Notes: generated by a model from the letters alone, not told the origin. Positions 52,741 to 61,224 are shown, counted from the first letter of the stretch. The stretch is DNA of 64,000 nucleotides from Saccharopolyspora indica (GCF_027853965.1 NZ_JAQGLB010000026.1:42380-106379); one strand, 5' to 3'. Translations and numbers: made by a program.

Positions 52741-53043
52741 TCAGCGCGCGTTGCGGGAGGCCAGGCGGGATCCCGGCTGGGAGAGCCTGCCGCGGGCGGT
52801 CACCAGCGCGGTGCGGGCGTCTTCCGGCGAGCCGTGGGCGAGGTGCTCGGCCGCGGTGCGGACCGCGGCCGCCGCATCGGCGGAGACCTCGATCTGCGGG
52901 TGCTGGTCGAGCATGTCGACCGCGCGGCTCAGCTCCTGCTGGGCCCGGTCGGCCGGGTTGTGCTGTGCGGTCAGTAAGTCGATGAGGGCTGTGTCCACCG
53001 CGTCGCGCAGGGCCGCCTCGGTCGTGCTGTGCTGGGCAGTCAC
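52741..53043 (-). CDS. Small helical hypothetical protein
   Basis: 100 residues from ATG. Almost entirely alpha-helical by eye (TEAALRDAVDTALIDLLTAQ, VDMLDQHPQIEVSADAAAAV, ARTALVTARGRLSQPG). No motif recognised. Acidic and soluble. Confidence 0.5.
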   Translation of the reverse strand: MTAQHSTTEAALRDAVDTALIDLLTAQHNPADRAQQELSRAVDMLDQHPQIEVSADAAAAVRTAAEHLAHGSPEDARTALVTARGRLSQPGSRLASRNAR

Positions 53044-53292
53044 GAGGCGGAAGTCTATGCGCTGGAAAAGCGGTTTTCCCCGCGACGAAGATCACCCACA
53101 TGGGTGGTCCTTGCGCTGTTGATCTACACGGTGGGCAGCGGCACCGCCCGGCCGCCGGTTCGCGGAGCGGCTCGCCGGCGTGCGGAGTCCACTGAGGACT
53201 CCCGGGTGGCCGGACGGATCCGGTGGTTCCGACCGGCGAGTAACCTGGTGGTGATGTTGGTTGCCACCGAACCCGGGAAGTAGGGGAGAGGC

Positions 53293-53565
53293 ATGTTCTG
53301 GACCATCCTCGGATGGATCGTCTTCGGCCTGGTCGCGGGTTTCATCGCCAGGGCGATCGTGCCGGGCAAGGACGACATCGGCCTGGTGCGGACGATCCTG
53401 CTCGGCGTCGCCGGGTCGGTCGTCGGCGGATTCGTCTTCGGCCTGCTCACGGTCGGCCTGCGCGGCTTCGAGCCGGCGGGCTGGATCGGCTCGGTGATCG
53501 GCGCGGTGATCGTGCTGGTGATCTACAACAAGGTCACCGGCCGCAAGCGCCGGATCCGTTCGTAG
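53293..53565 (+). CDS. GlsB/YeaQ/YmgE-family stress membrane protein
   Basis: 90 residues from ATG with aggggagag upstream. Three glycine-rich membrane segments (IVFGLVAGFIARAIVPGKDD, VAGSVVGGFVFGLLTVG, WIGSVIGAVIVLVIYNKV) typical of the transglycosylase-associated family linked to general stress and envelope integrity. Ends in a strong terminator. Confidence 0.88.
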   Translation: MFWTILGWIVFGLVAGFIARAIVPGKDDIGLVRTILLGVAGSVVGGFVFGLLTVGLRGFEPAGWIGSVIGAVIVLVIYNKVTGRKRRIRS

Positions 53566-53587
53566 CGCGGGCTCGCGCAGCGGTACC

Positions 53588-53616
53588 AGGGGAAACCGGT
53601 TTCGCCGGTTTCCCCT
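53588..53616. terminator. Bidirectional terminator
   Basis: Perfect 12-bp stem AGGGGAAACCGG/CCGGTTTCCCCT with loop TTTCG, between the GlsB-like gene and the convergent methyltransferase gene. Confidence 0.8.
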
Positions 53617-53664
53617 GATTCTTGCGCGGTGCCGCGGGCGCGAAAACCGGTCCCGCGGCTGCGG

Positions 53665-54474
53665 TCACGGCTTGCGGCCGACTCCGGCCAGCCCGGTCAG
53701 GCGCTCCGGGTGCTCGCCGACCTCGTCCGGCACCACCGGGCGCCACTGCGGCAGGAAGACCACGCCCGGCTCCGCCAGCTCGAAGCCGTCGAAGAAGCCG
53801 GTCACCTCGGCCTTCGAGCGCATCGTCATGGGCGTCGTGGTGCGCTTGCGGTAGAGGTCGGCGTGCGCCGGGCCGACGTCGGGGCGGCCCTCGTTGGAGG
53901 CGTGCGAGATCGCCAGGAAGCTGCCCGGGGCCATCGCCTCCCGGTAGCGGGCGATGATCTTCCGCGGCTCGTCGGCGTCCGGGACGAAGTGCAGCACGGC
54001 GACCATCATCACCGCGACCGGCCGGCTCAGGTCCAGCAGTTCGGCGACCTCCGGGCTGCCGAGCACCCGCTCCGGATCGCGCATGTCGACGTCGATGATC
54101 GCGGCGTCCGGGTTGTCCTGCAGCAGCTTCTTGCTGTAGGCGACGGCGACCGGATCGGTGTCGACGTAGACCACCCGCGCACCGGGTGCAGCCCGCTGTG
54201 CGACCTCGTGCACGTTGCCGACGGTGGGGATGCCCGAACCCAGGTCGAGGAACTGGTCGATGCCCTGCTCGACGCAGAACTGCACGGCGCGGCGCAGGAA
54301 GGCGCGGTTGGCCTGCATCACCAGCGGCAGGTCCGGCCACATCGCGATCGCTTCCTCGGCCATCTGCCGGTCCACCGCGAAGTTGTGGTCGCCGCCCAGG
54401 TAGTAGTCGTAGACCCGCGCCGCGTTCGGCTTCTCCAGGTCGATGTGCCCGTGCTCCGGCGACACCTCGGACAT
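53665..54474 (-). CDS. SAM-dependent methyltransferase, DUF574 type
   Basis: 269 residues from the ATG at 54474, behind AGGAGGAG. N-terminal NAARVYDYYLGGDHNFAVD is the actinobacterial DUF574 signature; FLDLGSGIPTVGNVHEVAQ is the SAM-binding loop and YVDTDPVAVAYSK the acidic loop. These occur in many paralogues in filamentous actinomycetes. The substrate is unknown. Confidence 0.9.
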   Translation of the reverse strand: MSEVSPEHGHIDLEKPNAARVYDYYLGGDHNFAVDRQMAEEAIAMWPDLPLVMQANRAFLRRAVQFCVEQGIDQFLDLGSGIPTVGNVHEVAQRAAPGARVVYVDTDPVAVAYSKKLLQDNPDAAIIDVDMRDPERVLGSPEVAELLDLSRPVAVMMVAVLHFVPDADEPRKIIARYREAMAPGSFLAISHASNEGRPDVGPAHADLYRKRTTTPMTMRSKAEVTGFFDGFELAEPGVVFLPQWRPVVPDEVGEHPERLTGLAGVGRKP

Positions 54475-54546
54475 CCAGCTCCTCCTCACGGCCGGGCGGT
54501 GCGCCACCGCCCAGCCGTGATGTTAATCGTGTCCGTTATGCCCGGG

Positions 54547-55809
54547 CTAGACCGCCGGTTCGGCAGCGCCGCCCAGCCGGACCACGACGCCCAGGGCCAG
54601 CAGCGCGACCGCCGCGCCACCGGTCATGGTGATGGCCATCGCCGGGCCGTCATTGCCCAGCAGCCCGACCAGCGGCGCGATCAGCGCGCCGAGCCCGAAC
54701 TGCCCGGCGCCGAGCAGCGCGGCCGCGGTCCCGGCGGCTTCGCCGTGCCGCGAGAGCGCGAGCGCGGGCGCGTTGGGCAGGACGAATCCCATGGCGCCCA
54801 GCACCAGCCACAGGGGCACGATGAACCCGTACAGCCCGCCGGTGCCGGTGGTGGTCAGCGCGGTCAGGACCAGGCCCGCCGCGGTGGCCGCGACCAGCGC
54901 GCCGAACACGATCTGCTTGGGGCTGTAGCGGTTGAGCAGCACGACGTTGAACTGCGAGGCGCCGATCAGCGCGACCGCGCCGACGCCGAAGACCAGGCCG
55001 AACGACTGCTGGTCGAGGCCGAACTGCTCCTGGAGCACGAACGAGGAGCCCGAGATGTAGGAGAACAGCGCGGACATCGCCAGCGCCGCCACGATGGCGA
55101 GCAGCACGAAGTCGCGGTCGGTGATCAGCTGCCGGTAGGTGCGCAGGACCGGGCGGAACTGCGCGGCCTGGCGGCGCTCCGGCGGCAGCGACTCCTTGAG
55201 CGCGAAGATCGCCACCACCAGCAGCACCGCGCCGATGATCGCCAGCGCGCCGAACACGCCGCGCCACGAGCCGGTCAGCAGGATGGCGCCGCCCAGGCTC
55301 GGCGCGAGGATCGGTGCCACGCCCATCACCAGCATCAACCGGGAGAGCGCGGTGGCCGCGGCGCGGCCGCTGAACAGGTCCCGGACCACGGCGAGCGCGA
55401 CGACCATGGCGGCGGCCGCGCCGATGCCCTGCAGCGTGCGCAGCGTTCCCAGCACGGCGATGTTCGGCGCGAACAAGCACGCCACCGAGGCCAGGATGTG
55501 CAGCGCGGTTCCGATGATCAGCGGCAGCCTGCGGCCGACGATGTCGGAGAACGGGCCGATCAGCAGCTGACCGATGCCGAGGCCGAGCAGGGTGCCGGTG
55601 AGGGTGAGCTGCACCGTGGAGGCGCTGGCCGCCAGGTCGTTGCCGATGGCGGGCAGCGCGGGCAGGTACATGTCGATGGTGAGCGGGCCGAGGGCGATCA
55701 GCGCCCCGAGCACGACGATGACCCGGAATCGGTCGAACCCGGTCGGCTCTTTCGCGGCAGGTCGTGCGTCCCGCGTCGCCGGAGGGTTCTGCACCGCAAC
55801 GTTGTCCAT
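54547..55809 (-). CDS. Bcr/CflA-family drug exporter (MFS)
   Basis: 420 residues, 12 helices. The start of the transport domain, ALGPLTIDMYLPALPAIGND, is the Bcr/CflA signature; GQLLIGPFSDIVGRRLPLI is the MFS loop 2-3 motif. It should be a proton-driven exporter of small toxic compounds such as bicyclomycin- or chloramphenicol-type drugs. Single-gene unit by its flanks. Confidence 0.88.
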   Translation of the reverse strand: MDNVAVQNPPATRDARPAAKEPTGFDRFRVIVVLGALIALGPLTIDMYLPALPAIGNDLAASASTVQLTLTGTLLGLGIGQLLIGPFSDIVGRRLPLIIGTALHILASVACLFAPNIAVLGTLRTLQGIGAAAAMVVALAVVRDLFSGRAAATALSRLMLVMGVAPILAPSLGGAILLTGSWRGVFGALAIIGAVLLVVAIFALKESLPPERRQAAQFRPVLRTYRQLITDRDFVLLAIVAALAMSALFSYISGSSFVLQEQFGLDQQSFGLVFGVGAVALIGASQFNVVLLNRYSPKQIVFGALVAATAAGLVLTALTTTGTGGLYGFIVPLWLVLGAMGFVLPNAPALALSRHGEAAGTAAALLGAGQFGLGALIAPLVGLLGNDGPAMAITMTGGAAVALLALGVVVRLGGAAEPAV

Positions 55810-56143
55810 TGTTGCCTTTCGAACTCACCGCGAGGGGTGGGAGATTCTGACGCGCTCCTTAGCGATGGTCGCGATCGCTTTGTTCCCGCGTTGGCGGCGC
55901 AATGGCTGTGATGCGGGCTACAGTGCGCCGGATTCAGTGCCATATCGGGATTTTCCGCGCATCAAGTTAACCGCGCTAAATGTCTATTGTGGACGTATTC
56001 CCGGTTTCCGGTAAAGGGATGATGAATTCTGGCGGTCGGGAATGCGCGTGGTGTCCGGCCGGGCCCGGTTCCCGGATCCCGGATCCTGGGAATCGGGCCG
56101 GACGCGCCGTGGCCGCTTCCTGTGCGAAGAGGGCTCCGCCCGG
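55810..56143. other. Intergenic region between the Bcr-type exporter and csoR, with a long hairpin
   Basis: About 330 bases with no credible gene and a low-GC stretch at 55950-56030. At 56053-56103 GTCCGGCC and GGCCGGAC enclose CCCGGTTCCCGGAT and ATCCTGGGAATCGGG, a nearly continuous stem with a few mismatches. It does not follow a gene in an obvious way, so its role is open. Confidence 0.5.
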
Positions 56144-56163
56144 TGCCCTGCGGGGGGTAGGAT
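56144..56163 (+). promoter_or_regulatory. Weak CsoR-like site and -10 upstream of the first csoR gene
   Basis: TGCCCT-GC-GGGGGGTA is an imperfect match to the TACCCC-N3-GGGGTA operator seen at 57891; TAGGAT (56158-56163) could be a -10. Suggests autoregulation but is weaker than the second site. Confidence 0.35.
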
Positions 56164-56200
56164 TTCCAGGTTTGGCCAGGCCGGTGAAGTGGAGCGGGCG

Positions 56201-56482
56201 ATGCACGGATACACCCAGGACAAGGACAACTACCTCAAACGACTGGCGCGCATCGAGGGGCAGGTCCGCGGCCTGGCGCGGATGATCGAAGAGGACAAGT
56301 ACTGCATCGACATCCTGACCCAGGTCTCGGCGGTGACGAAGGGCCTGCAGGCGGTCTCCCTGCGGCTCCTCGACGAGCACCTCAAGCACTGCGTGGCCGA
56401 AGCGCTGGCCGAGGGCGGCCAGAACGCGGACGAGAAGGTCAAGGAGGCCAGCGACGCGATCGCCCGCCTGGTGAAGTCCTGA
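56201..56482 (+). CDS. csoR: CsoR-family metal-sensing repressor (copy 1)
   Basis: 93 residues from ATG. DUF156/CsoR helical bundle: NYLKRLARIEGQVRGLARMI, EDKYCIDILTQVSAV with the first metal Cys, and LDEHLKHCVAEAL with the His and second Cys, which gives the Cys-His-Cys copper(I) set. It is probably a copper-responsive repressor, though persulfide sensing is possible in this family. Its paralogue is encoded at 57578-57859 on the other strand. No copper ATPase is beside it. Confidence 0.88.
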   Translation: MHGYTQDKDNYLKRLARIEGQVRGLARMIEEDKYCIDILTQVSAVTKGLQAVSLRLLDEHLKHCVAEALAEGGQNADEKVKEASDAIARLVKS

Positions 56483-56488
56483 GGCGTG

Positions 56489-56519
56489 GGCCGGGAGCGG
56501 CGGTCGGCCGCCCCCGGCC
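56489..56519. terminator. Terminator between csoR copy 1 and the DUF305 gene
   Basis: GGCCGGGAGCGGC (56489-56501) pairs with GCCGCCCCCGGCC (56507-56519) with one mismatch; loop GGTCG. Serves convergent genes. Confidence 0.65.
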
Positions 56520-56524
56520 TGTCG

Positions 56525-57103
56525 TCAGCTCTGCGACAGCAGGGCGCGCATGGTGTCGATCTCGGCCTGCTGGGCGTCGATGATCTGCTGGGCCATCTGC
56601 TTGGCCGCCGGGAACTGGCCGTCGGACAGCTCGGTCCGGGCCATCGTCACGGCACCCTCGTGGTGCTTGATCATCAGCTCCAGGAACATGCGGTCGAACT
56701 CCGCGCCCTTGGACTGCTCCAGCTGCGTCATCTCGTCGCCGGTCATCATGCCGCCCATGTCGCCGTGACCCATCGAGCTGTGGTCGGCGCCGGGCCCGGC
56801 GCCCCACTCGCCCAGCCAGCCGTTGAGCGTCGCGATCTCCGGTCCCTGCGCGGCCTCGATCTGCTTGGCCAGGTCCTTGACCTGCTGGGACTCCGCCCGC
56901 TCCGGGGCGAGCCGGGACATCTCGATCGCCTGCTCGTGGTGCGGGATCATGCCCTGCGCGAAGGTGACGTCGGCGGCGTTGCTCGCCGCCTGCTCCTGGC
57001 TCGCCGGAGCCTCCGGGGCCGGGGTGGTGCCGGTGCCGCAGCCTGCCAGTGCGATCGCGGCGACCGCGCTGGCCGCGGCGGCGAATGCGCGTGTGCGCTT
57101 CAT
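56525..57103 (-). CDS. DUF305 lipoprotein
   Basis: 192 residues. Signal peptide with lipobox LAGC (Cys at about residue 22). The mature part is the ferritin-like DUF305 fold: FAQGMIPHHEQAIEMSRLA and FLELMIKHHEGAVTMARTEL, two HH motifs, plus a Met/His-rich SSMGHGDMGGMMTGDEM that could bind copper. DUF305 proteins are found with copper genes. It is the last gene of the csoR2-DUF6153-DUF305 unit and probably an envelope copper-binding protein. Confidence 0.87.
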   Translation of the reverse strand: MKRTRAFAAAASAVAAIALAGCGTGTTPAPEAPASQEQAASNAADVTFAQGMIPHHEQAIEMSRLAPERAESQQVKDLAKQIEAAQGPEIATLNGWLGEWGAGPGADHSSMGHGDMGGMMTGDEMTQLEQSKGAEFDRMFLELMIKHHEGAVTMARTELSDGQFPAAKQMAQQIIDAQQAEIDTMRALLSQS

Positions 57104-57185
57104 CGTTGTCCTCGTCTTTCCATGAGCTGAATCGGGCGTGCGTCATCGAGCCACGACGTGGAGGTCGCGGCCGATCAGCTGCCGA

Positions 57186-57554
57186 TCAGCGACGAAGCAC
57201 GCACAGCGCCGCGAGTCTTCGCGGTACGGGCAGAGGTGGCGGCAGCAGCACCGGCAAGGCCACGGCCAGGCTCTTCGGCAGCTCGGCCGCGGCGCGGAGG
57301 ACGCGGCGGAGCTGGGGGAGCAGCAGCACCAGGAAGCCGGCGATGATCGCCAGGCACAGGTGCAGCGCGCCGTGGCCGGAGTCCGCCGGCGGCTCGTGGT
57401 GCTCGACCGCCGCGGTCTGCACGGCGGCGGCCGGCTGGTGCGCCGACTCGTGCTGCTGAGCCGGGACGTGGTGCATCAGCACGACGCAGAGCGCGAGGAC
57501 CAGCAGCAGGCCCCAGCGGAGCAGTCCCGGACGTTCGCGCACGCCCCTCACCAT
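57186..57554 (-). CDS. DUF6153-like membrane protein
   Basis: 122 residues. Membrane helix one is LLLVLALCVVLMHHVPAQ; then a His-rich external loop (QQHESAHQPA, EHHEPPADSGHGALHL) and helix two CLAIIAGFLVLLLPQL. The His-rich loop suggests metal binding. Located between csoR2 and the DUF305 gene in one unit, which supports a copper link. Function not established. Confidence 0.7.
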   Translation of the reverse strand: MVRGVRERPGLLRWGLLLVLALCVVLMHHVPAQQHESAHQPAAAVQTAAVEHHEPPADSGHGALHLCLAIIAGFLVLLLPQLRRVLRAAAELPKSLAVALPVLLPPPLPVPRRLAALCVLRR

Positions 57555-57577
57555 ACCGGGGTTGGGTTTGCCGGTCG

Positions 57578-57859
57578 TCAGGACTTCACCAGTCGGGCGA
57601 TCGCGTCGCTGGCCTCGCGGATCTTGTCCTCGGCCTGCTCGCCGCCTTCGGCGAGCGCTTCGGAGACGCAGTGCTTGAGGTGCTCGTCCAGCAGGCCCAG
57701 CGCCACGGCCTGCAGGGCCTTGGTGGTGGCCGAGATCTGGGTGAGCACGTCGATGCAGTACTCGTCGTTGTCGATCATCCGGGCCAGGCCGCGGACCTGG
57801 CCCTCGACCCGCCGCAGCCGCTTGGCGTAGTTGTCCTTGTCGTGCGTGTAGCCGTGCAT
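57578..57859 (-). CDS. csoR: CsoR-family metal-sensing repressor (copy 2)
   Basis: 93 residues from the ATG at 57859 with GGGAGGTG upstream; a longer in-frame start would lie over the promoter. Same layout as copy 1: NDEYCIDVLTQISATTK and LDEHLKHCVSEALAEGG hold the Cys-His-Cys set. The two copies are near-identical in motif regions and look like a duplication. First gene of the unit with DUF6153 and DUF305 and preceded by a textbook operator. Confidence 0.9.
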   Translation of the reverse strand: MHGYTHDKDNYAKRLRRVEGQVRGLARMIDNDEYCIDVLTQISATTKALQAVALGLLDEHLKHCVSEALAEGGEQAEDKIREASDAIARLVKS

Positions 57860-57886
57860 CGGCACCTCCCCGGAGTCCTTGCTTCC

Positions 57887-57916
57887 TTTATACCCCAGGG
57901 GGGTAATTTTCGGCAA
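57887..57916 (-). promoter_or_regulatory. CsoR operator and promoter of the csoR2 unit
   Basis: TACCCC-AGG-GGGGTA (57891-57905) is a perfect dyad of the CsoR type. On the minus strand TTGCCG (57916-57911), an 18-base spacer and TATAAA (57892-57887) form a promoter whose spacer is mostly the operator. A bound repressor would block it; copper should release it. Confidence 0.75.
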
Positions 57917-57922
57917 AGCCGA

Positions 57923-58150
57923 TCAGAGGAAGCCCTCCGGCTTGACCGGTCCTTTCGCCGCCTCCGGCTGCTCCCGCTCGGCGCGCGCCAGCCAGAGCAC
58001 GCCGCCCAGCTGCACCAGGGCCGCGCCGCCGGTCAGGGCCACCGCGATGATCGCGTAGCTCTGCCAGCCCGAGATGAAGCCCAGCACCACCGCGACGACG
58101 AAGAACAGCAGCGTGCGCACCAGCACGGTGGTGAGTTGACTCTTGCTCAT
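57923..58150 (-). CDS. Small two-helix membrane protein
   Basis: 75 residues. Helices LLFFVVAVVLGFISGWQSYA and IIAVALTGGAALVQLGGVLW, then a charged tail. No family recognised. Just upstream of the csoR2 promoter, in the same direction, but probably separately expressed. Confidence 0.6.
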   Translation of the reverse strand: MSKSQLTTVLVRTLLFFVVAVVLGFISGWQSYAIIAVALTGGAALVQLGGVLWLARAEREQPEAAKGPVKPEGFL

Positions 58151-58237
58151 CTCTCAAGGGGCCTTCCTGCTCGCTTCCCTCACCGAGTGTAGGCGGCCGG
58201 GCGGGCGGCCCTCGCGAAGCGGGTGCGCCGCCCGGGT

Positions 58238-59140
58238 TCACCGGCTGCCGTCGGCTGCGGGCTGCGGAGGGAGCTGGGCCGCCGCGCGCAGCTGGCCGGA
58301 ACCAGGCCTCCCGCCTGCGGAGACCGCGCTCGGGCTGATCCCCCTGGCGCGCTTGAACGCCGAGCTGAAGCCGAAGCCGTCGGCGTAGCCCACGCGCTTG
58401 GCCACCGAGGAGACCGTTGCACCGGGTTCGGCCAGCAGCTCGGTCGCCAGCGACATCCGCCAGTCGGTCAGGTAGGCCAGCGGCGGTTCTCCGACCAGCT
58501 CGGTGAACCGCCTGGCCAGCGTGGCCCGGGAAACACCGGAGTGCGCGGCCAGCGAGGCGACCGTCCACGGCCTGGCCGGTTCTTCGTGCATGGCTTGCAG
58601 CGCGCGGCCGACGACCGGATCGGAAAGCGCCTGGTGCCACGCGGGTGGGCGGGCCTCCGGGCGGTCGAACCAAGCGCGGAGCGCGCACAGCAGGAACCAG
58701 TCCAGCAGTCGCTCGAGCACGGCGTCCTGGCCCGGCTTGATCGAGGCGACCTCGGAGGCGACGAACTCGAGAACGGGATCGCAACCGTCACCCGGCAGGA
58801 CCAGCAGAGGTGGCAACGCGTCCACGAGCCGGCGGCCGGGGTTGCTGCACAGCTGGTAGCCGCCGACCAGCAGCACGGTGCGGCCCGCAGCCGCGCGTTC
58901 GGCGGCCGGGAGGTCGCTGACCACGGAGAACGGCTCGCTGGAGATGGCGAGGTCGCCCTGTTCCAGCAGCGTCGGCTCGCCCCTGCCGGGCAGGAGCCAC
59001 CCGTGGCCGTGGACCACGGCGCAGAGGGCCAGCGACGCGTCCTCCGGGGAGCGCGACGACCACGGCGCGGGCAGTTCGGCTTGGCGGAACAGGGTGCTCT
59101 CAGCCCGGACACCTCGGAGCAGATCGGTGAGCACGTCCAT
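58238..59140 (-). CDS. AraC-family regulator with cupin-type sensor domain
   Basis: 300 residues. N-terminal cupin-like domain (VVHGHGWLLPGRGEPTLLEQ, GDLAISS), C-terminal AraC helices: TVASLAAHSGVSRATLARRF and VSSVAKRVGYADGFGFSSAF with the usual GYAD/F core. Divergent from the NmrA-like gene 81 bases away; such pairs often control a reductase in response to electrophiles. The target is inferred only from position. Confidence 0.87.
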   Translation of the reverse strand: MDVLTDLLRGVRAESTLFRQAELPAPWSSRSPEDASLALCAVVHGHGWLLPGRGEPTLLEQGDLAISSEPFSVVSDLPAAERAAAGRTVLLVGGYQLCSNPGRRLVDALPPLLVLPGDGCDPVLEFVASEVASIKPGQDAVLERLLDWFLLCALRAWFDRPEARPPAWHQALSDPVVGRALQAMHEEPARPWTVASLAAHSGVSRATLARRFTELVGEPPLAYLTDWRMSLATELLAEPGATVSSVAKRVGYADGFGFSSAFKRARGISPSAVSAGGRPGSGQLRAAAQLPPQPAADGSR

Positions 59141-59221
59141 GAGCTCAACGTAGACGAACGCACATGACCGCGAGATCGCCGGCGATGGCCGCCCGGGCCG
59201 TTGCTCGCTTGACTCGGTGGC

Positions 59222-59596
59222 ATGACGGGAAGAACGGTCCTCGTGCTCGGTGCGACGGGCAAGACCGGACGACGTGTGGTCGCGCGGCTGCGCGCGGCGG
59301 GCGAGCAGGTGCGCGCGGCCTCCAGGTCCGCCGACGTGCGGTTCGACTGGGCCGGCCGGTCCACCTGGCCGATAGCCCTGAGCGGTGCCGCCGCGGTGTA
59401 CCTGGTGGTGCCGGAGGAGGTCGAACCGGTGGCGCCCTTCGTCGAGCAGGCGGTGGAGGCGGGCGTCGAGCGCTTCGTGGTGCTGTCCGGTCGAGGTGCG
59501 GACACCTACGGGGACTCCGCCTTCGGGCGATCGATGATCGCGGCCGACTTCGACTCCTACGTCACCGCGGCTGCGGCAGCAGGTGCGTGGGATTGA
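59222..59596 (+). CDS. NmrA-like NAD(P)-binding protein, internally deleted
   Basis: 124 residues from ATG; the family is usually about 270-290. The N-terminal Rossmann part is sound: VLVLGATGKTGRRVVARL and, later, FVVLSGRGADTYGDSAFG. After MIAA it jumps to DFDSYVTAAAAAGAWD, which looks like the normal C-terminal end of such proteins. The middle, with the substrate region, is missing. I read it as an in-frame deletion of about 150 codons near 59548. It is unlikely to be an active reductase. Confidence 0.65.
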   Translation: MTGRTVLVLGATGKTGRRVVARLRAAGEQVRAASRSADVRFDWAGRSTWPIALSGAAAVYLVVPEEVEPVAPFVEQAVEAGVERFVVLSGRGADTYGDSAFGRSMIAADFDSYVTAAAAAGAWD

Positions 59597-59600
59597 GGGG

Positions 59601-60206
59601 CTAGCCCGTGCGGTCGTCGACCAGCGAGGTCGCGGTGAGGAGGAGTTTCACGCAGTAGTCGACCAGCTGCTCGTGCGTGGCCGGGAGGCTGCCGTCCAGC
59701 CAGCGGACGAACAGGTTCGTCAGCGCGCCGATCAGCGCCGTCGCCGTCATCCGCGCGCCCAGGTCGGCGGCCTCCCCGTCGAGTTCGGACCGGATCAGGT
59801 CGGCGAACACCGGCATCAGCTCGGCGCCCCGGCTGCTGAGCGTCGCGTCGGTCACGGGTTCCAGCAGCAGCACCCGGCCCTTGCGCGGGTCGTCGGTGAG
59901 CACGGCGAGGAATGCTTCGACCGCGGCTGTCGCGACCGCTTCCCGGGTGCCCTCGGTATCGGCCACCGCTGCTCCCAGCGCGGTTCTCGCCTCCTCGGCG
60001 ACCTGGTCGTACACCGCCAGCAGCAGGGCGTCCCGATCGGGGAAGCTCTCGTAGAAGTAGCGGTCGGTGAGCTTGGCGCGGCGGCACACCGAGCGGACCG
60101 TCACGGCCGCGCTGCCCTGCGTGCCCAGCAGTTCCAGGCCGACTTCGAGCAGCTTCGACCGCCGCGCGGATCGGCGCTGCTCGAGGCTGGTCCCGCCCCA
60201 CGTCAT
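59601..60206 (-). CDS. TetR-family regulator
   Basis: 201 residues. HTH at residues about 15-60 (LLEVGLELLGTQGSAAVTVR, KLTDRYFYESFPDRDALLLA); C-terminal TetR ligand domain. Divergent from the MpaB-type oxygenase gene by 91 bases, which it probably regulates. Its 3' end is four bases from the NmrA-like stop. Confidence 0.88.
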   Translation of the reverse strand: MTWGGTSLEQRRSARRSKLLEVGLELLGTQGSAAVTVRSVCRRAKLTDRYFYESFPDRDALLLAVYDQVAEEARTALGAAVADTEGTREAVATAAVEAFLAVLTDDPRKGRVLLLEPVTDATLSSRGAELMPVFADLIRSELDGEAADLGARMTATALIGALTNLFVRWLDGSLPATHEQLVDYCVKLLLTATSLVDDRTG

Positions 60207-60297
60207 CCGGTTGCTCCGCTCGGTTGATGGTCATTGACGGCCACCCGCCGCGATCCTACTTTGACGACAGGTGTCCTCAGTTCAGGAGGGAGCACCG

Positions 60298-61224
60298 ATG
60301 TCGAAGCCGACACCGCTCGGTCCGGACTCGCTCATGTGGCGCTACTTCGGCGACTGGCGCGGCCTGCTGCTGGCGCTGTGGGCCGGGTCGATGCAGAACA
60401 TGCACCCGCAGCTGGGCGCGGGAGTCGAGGAGCACTCGCGGTTCTTCGACGAGCGCTGGGAGCGGCTCTTCCGGTCCCTCTACCCGATCGGCGGGGTGAT
60501 CTACGACGGCCCGCGCGCCGAGCAGACCGCGCGGCAGGTGCGCGGCTACCACGACACGATCAAGGGCGTCGACAAGCACGGGCGGCCCTACCACGCGCTC
60601 AACCCGGACACCTACTTCTGGGCGCACTCGACGTTCCTGGTGATGCCCGTCCTGATCAACGAGCACTTCGGCGAACCGCTCACCGAGGAGCAGAAGGAGC
60701 AGATCTACGCCGAGGGCGTGCAGTGGTACCGCCTGTACGGGATGAGCATGCGCCCGGTGCCGCCGGACTGGCGGAGCTTCCAGGAGTACTGGGACCGCAT
60801 GTGCCGCGAGGTCCTGGAGGACAACAAGGCCACCCGCGACGTCCTGGACATCTCGCGGATCGGTAAGCCGCCCGCGCTGCGCTGGCTGCCCGCGCCGCTG
60901 TGGAAGCTCGCCCGCATCCCGATCAGCCGCGGCTTCGTCTGGCTCACCGTCGGCGTCTACGACCAGGCCGTCCGGGACAAGCTCGGCTACCGCTGGACCG
61001 CGCGCGACGCGCGGCTCCTGCGCCTGCTGGGACGCACGCTCGCCCTCGCGTGGCGCCTGGTGCCGTTCGAACTGCGCTACCACCCGCGCGCCCGCGCGGG
61101 CTGGCACCGCGTGCGCGGCAAGACCCCGGCCGGTGCGCCGCTGGTCGAAACCCCGTCCCGCTACCTCCCGCCGCCGGACCGCCGCGACGACCCCAAGCAC
61201 TACTCGCCCGCGCAGGTCGGCTGA
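60298..61224 (+). CDS. Oxygenase of the MpaB / DUF2236 family
   Basis: 308 residues from ATG with AGGAGGGAG upstream. N-terminal MWRYFGDWRGLLLALWAGSM with MQNMHPQLGAGV, and ARQVRGYHDTIKGVDKHGRP with HALNPDTYFWAHSTFLV carry the conserved histidines of the latex-clearing-protein/MpaB fold, which binds haem b. Members cleave or oxidise unsaturated hydrocarbons and polyketides. No signal peptide; the substrate is unknown. Divergent from a TetR gene. Confidence 0.87.
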   Translation: MSKPTPLGPDSLMWRYFGDWRGLLLALWAGSMQNMHPQLGAGVEEHSRFFDERWERLFRSLYPIGGVIYDGPRAEQTARQVRGYHDTIKGVDKHGRPYHALNPDTYFWAHSTFLVMPVLINEHFGEPLTEEQKEQIYAEGVQWYRLYGMSMRPVPPDWRSFQEYWDRMCREVLEDNKATRDVLDISRIGKPPALRWLPAPLWKLARIPISRGFVWLTVGVYDQAVRDKLGYRWTARDARLLRLLGRTLALAWRLVPFELRYHPRARAGWHRVRGKTPAGAPLVETPSRYLPPPDRRDDPKHYSPAQVG

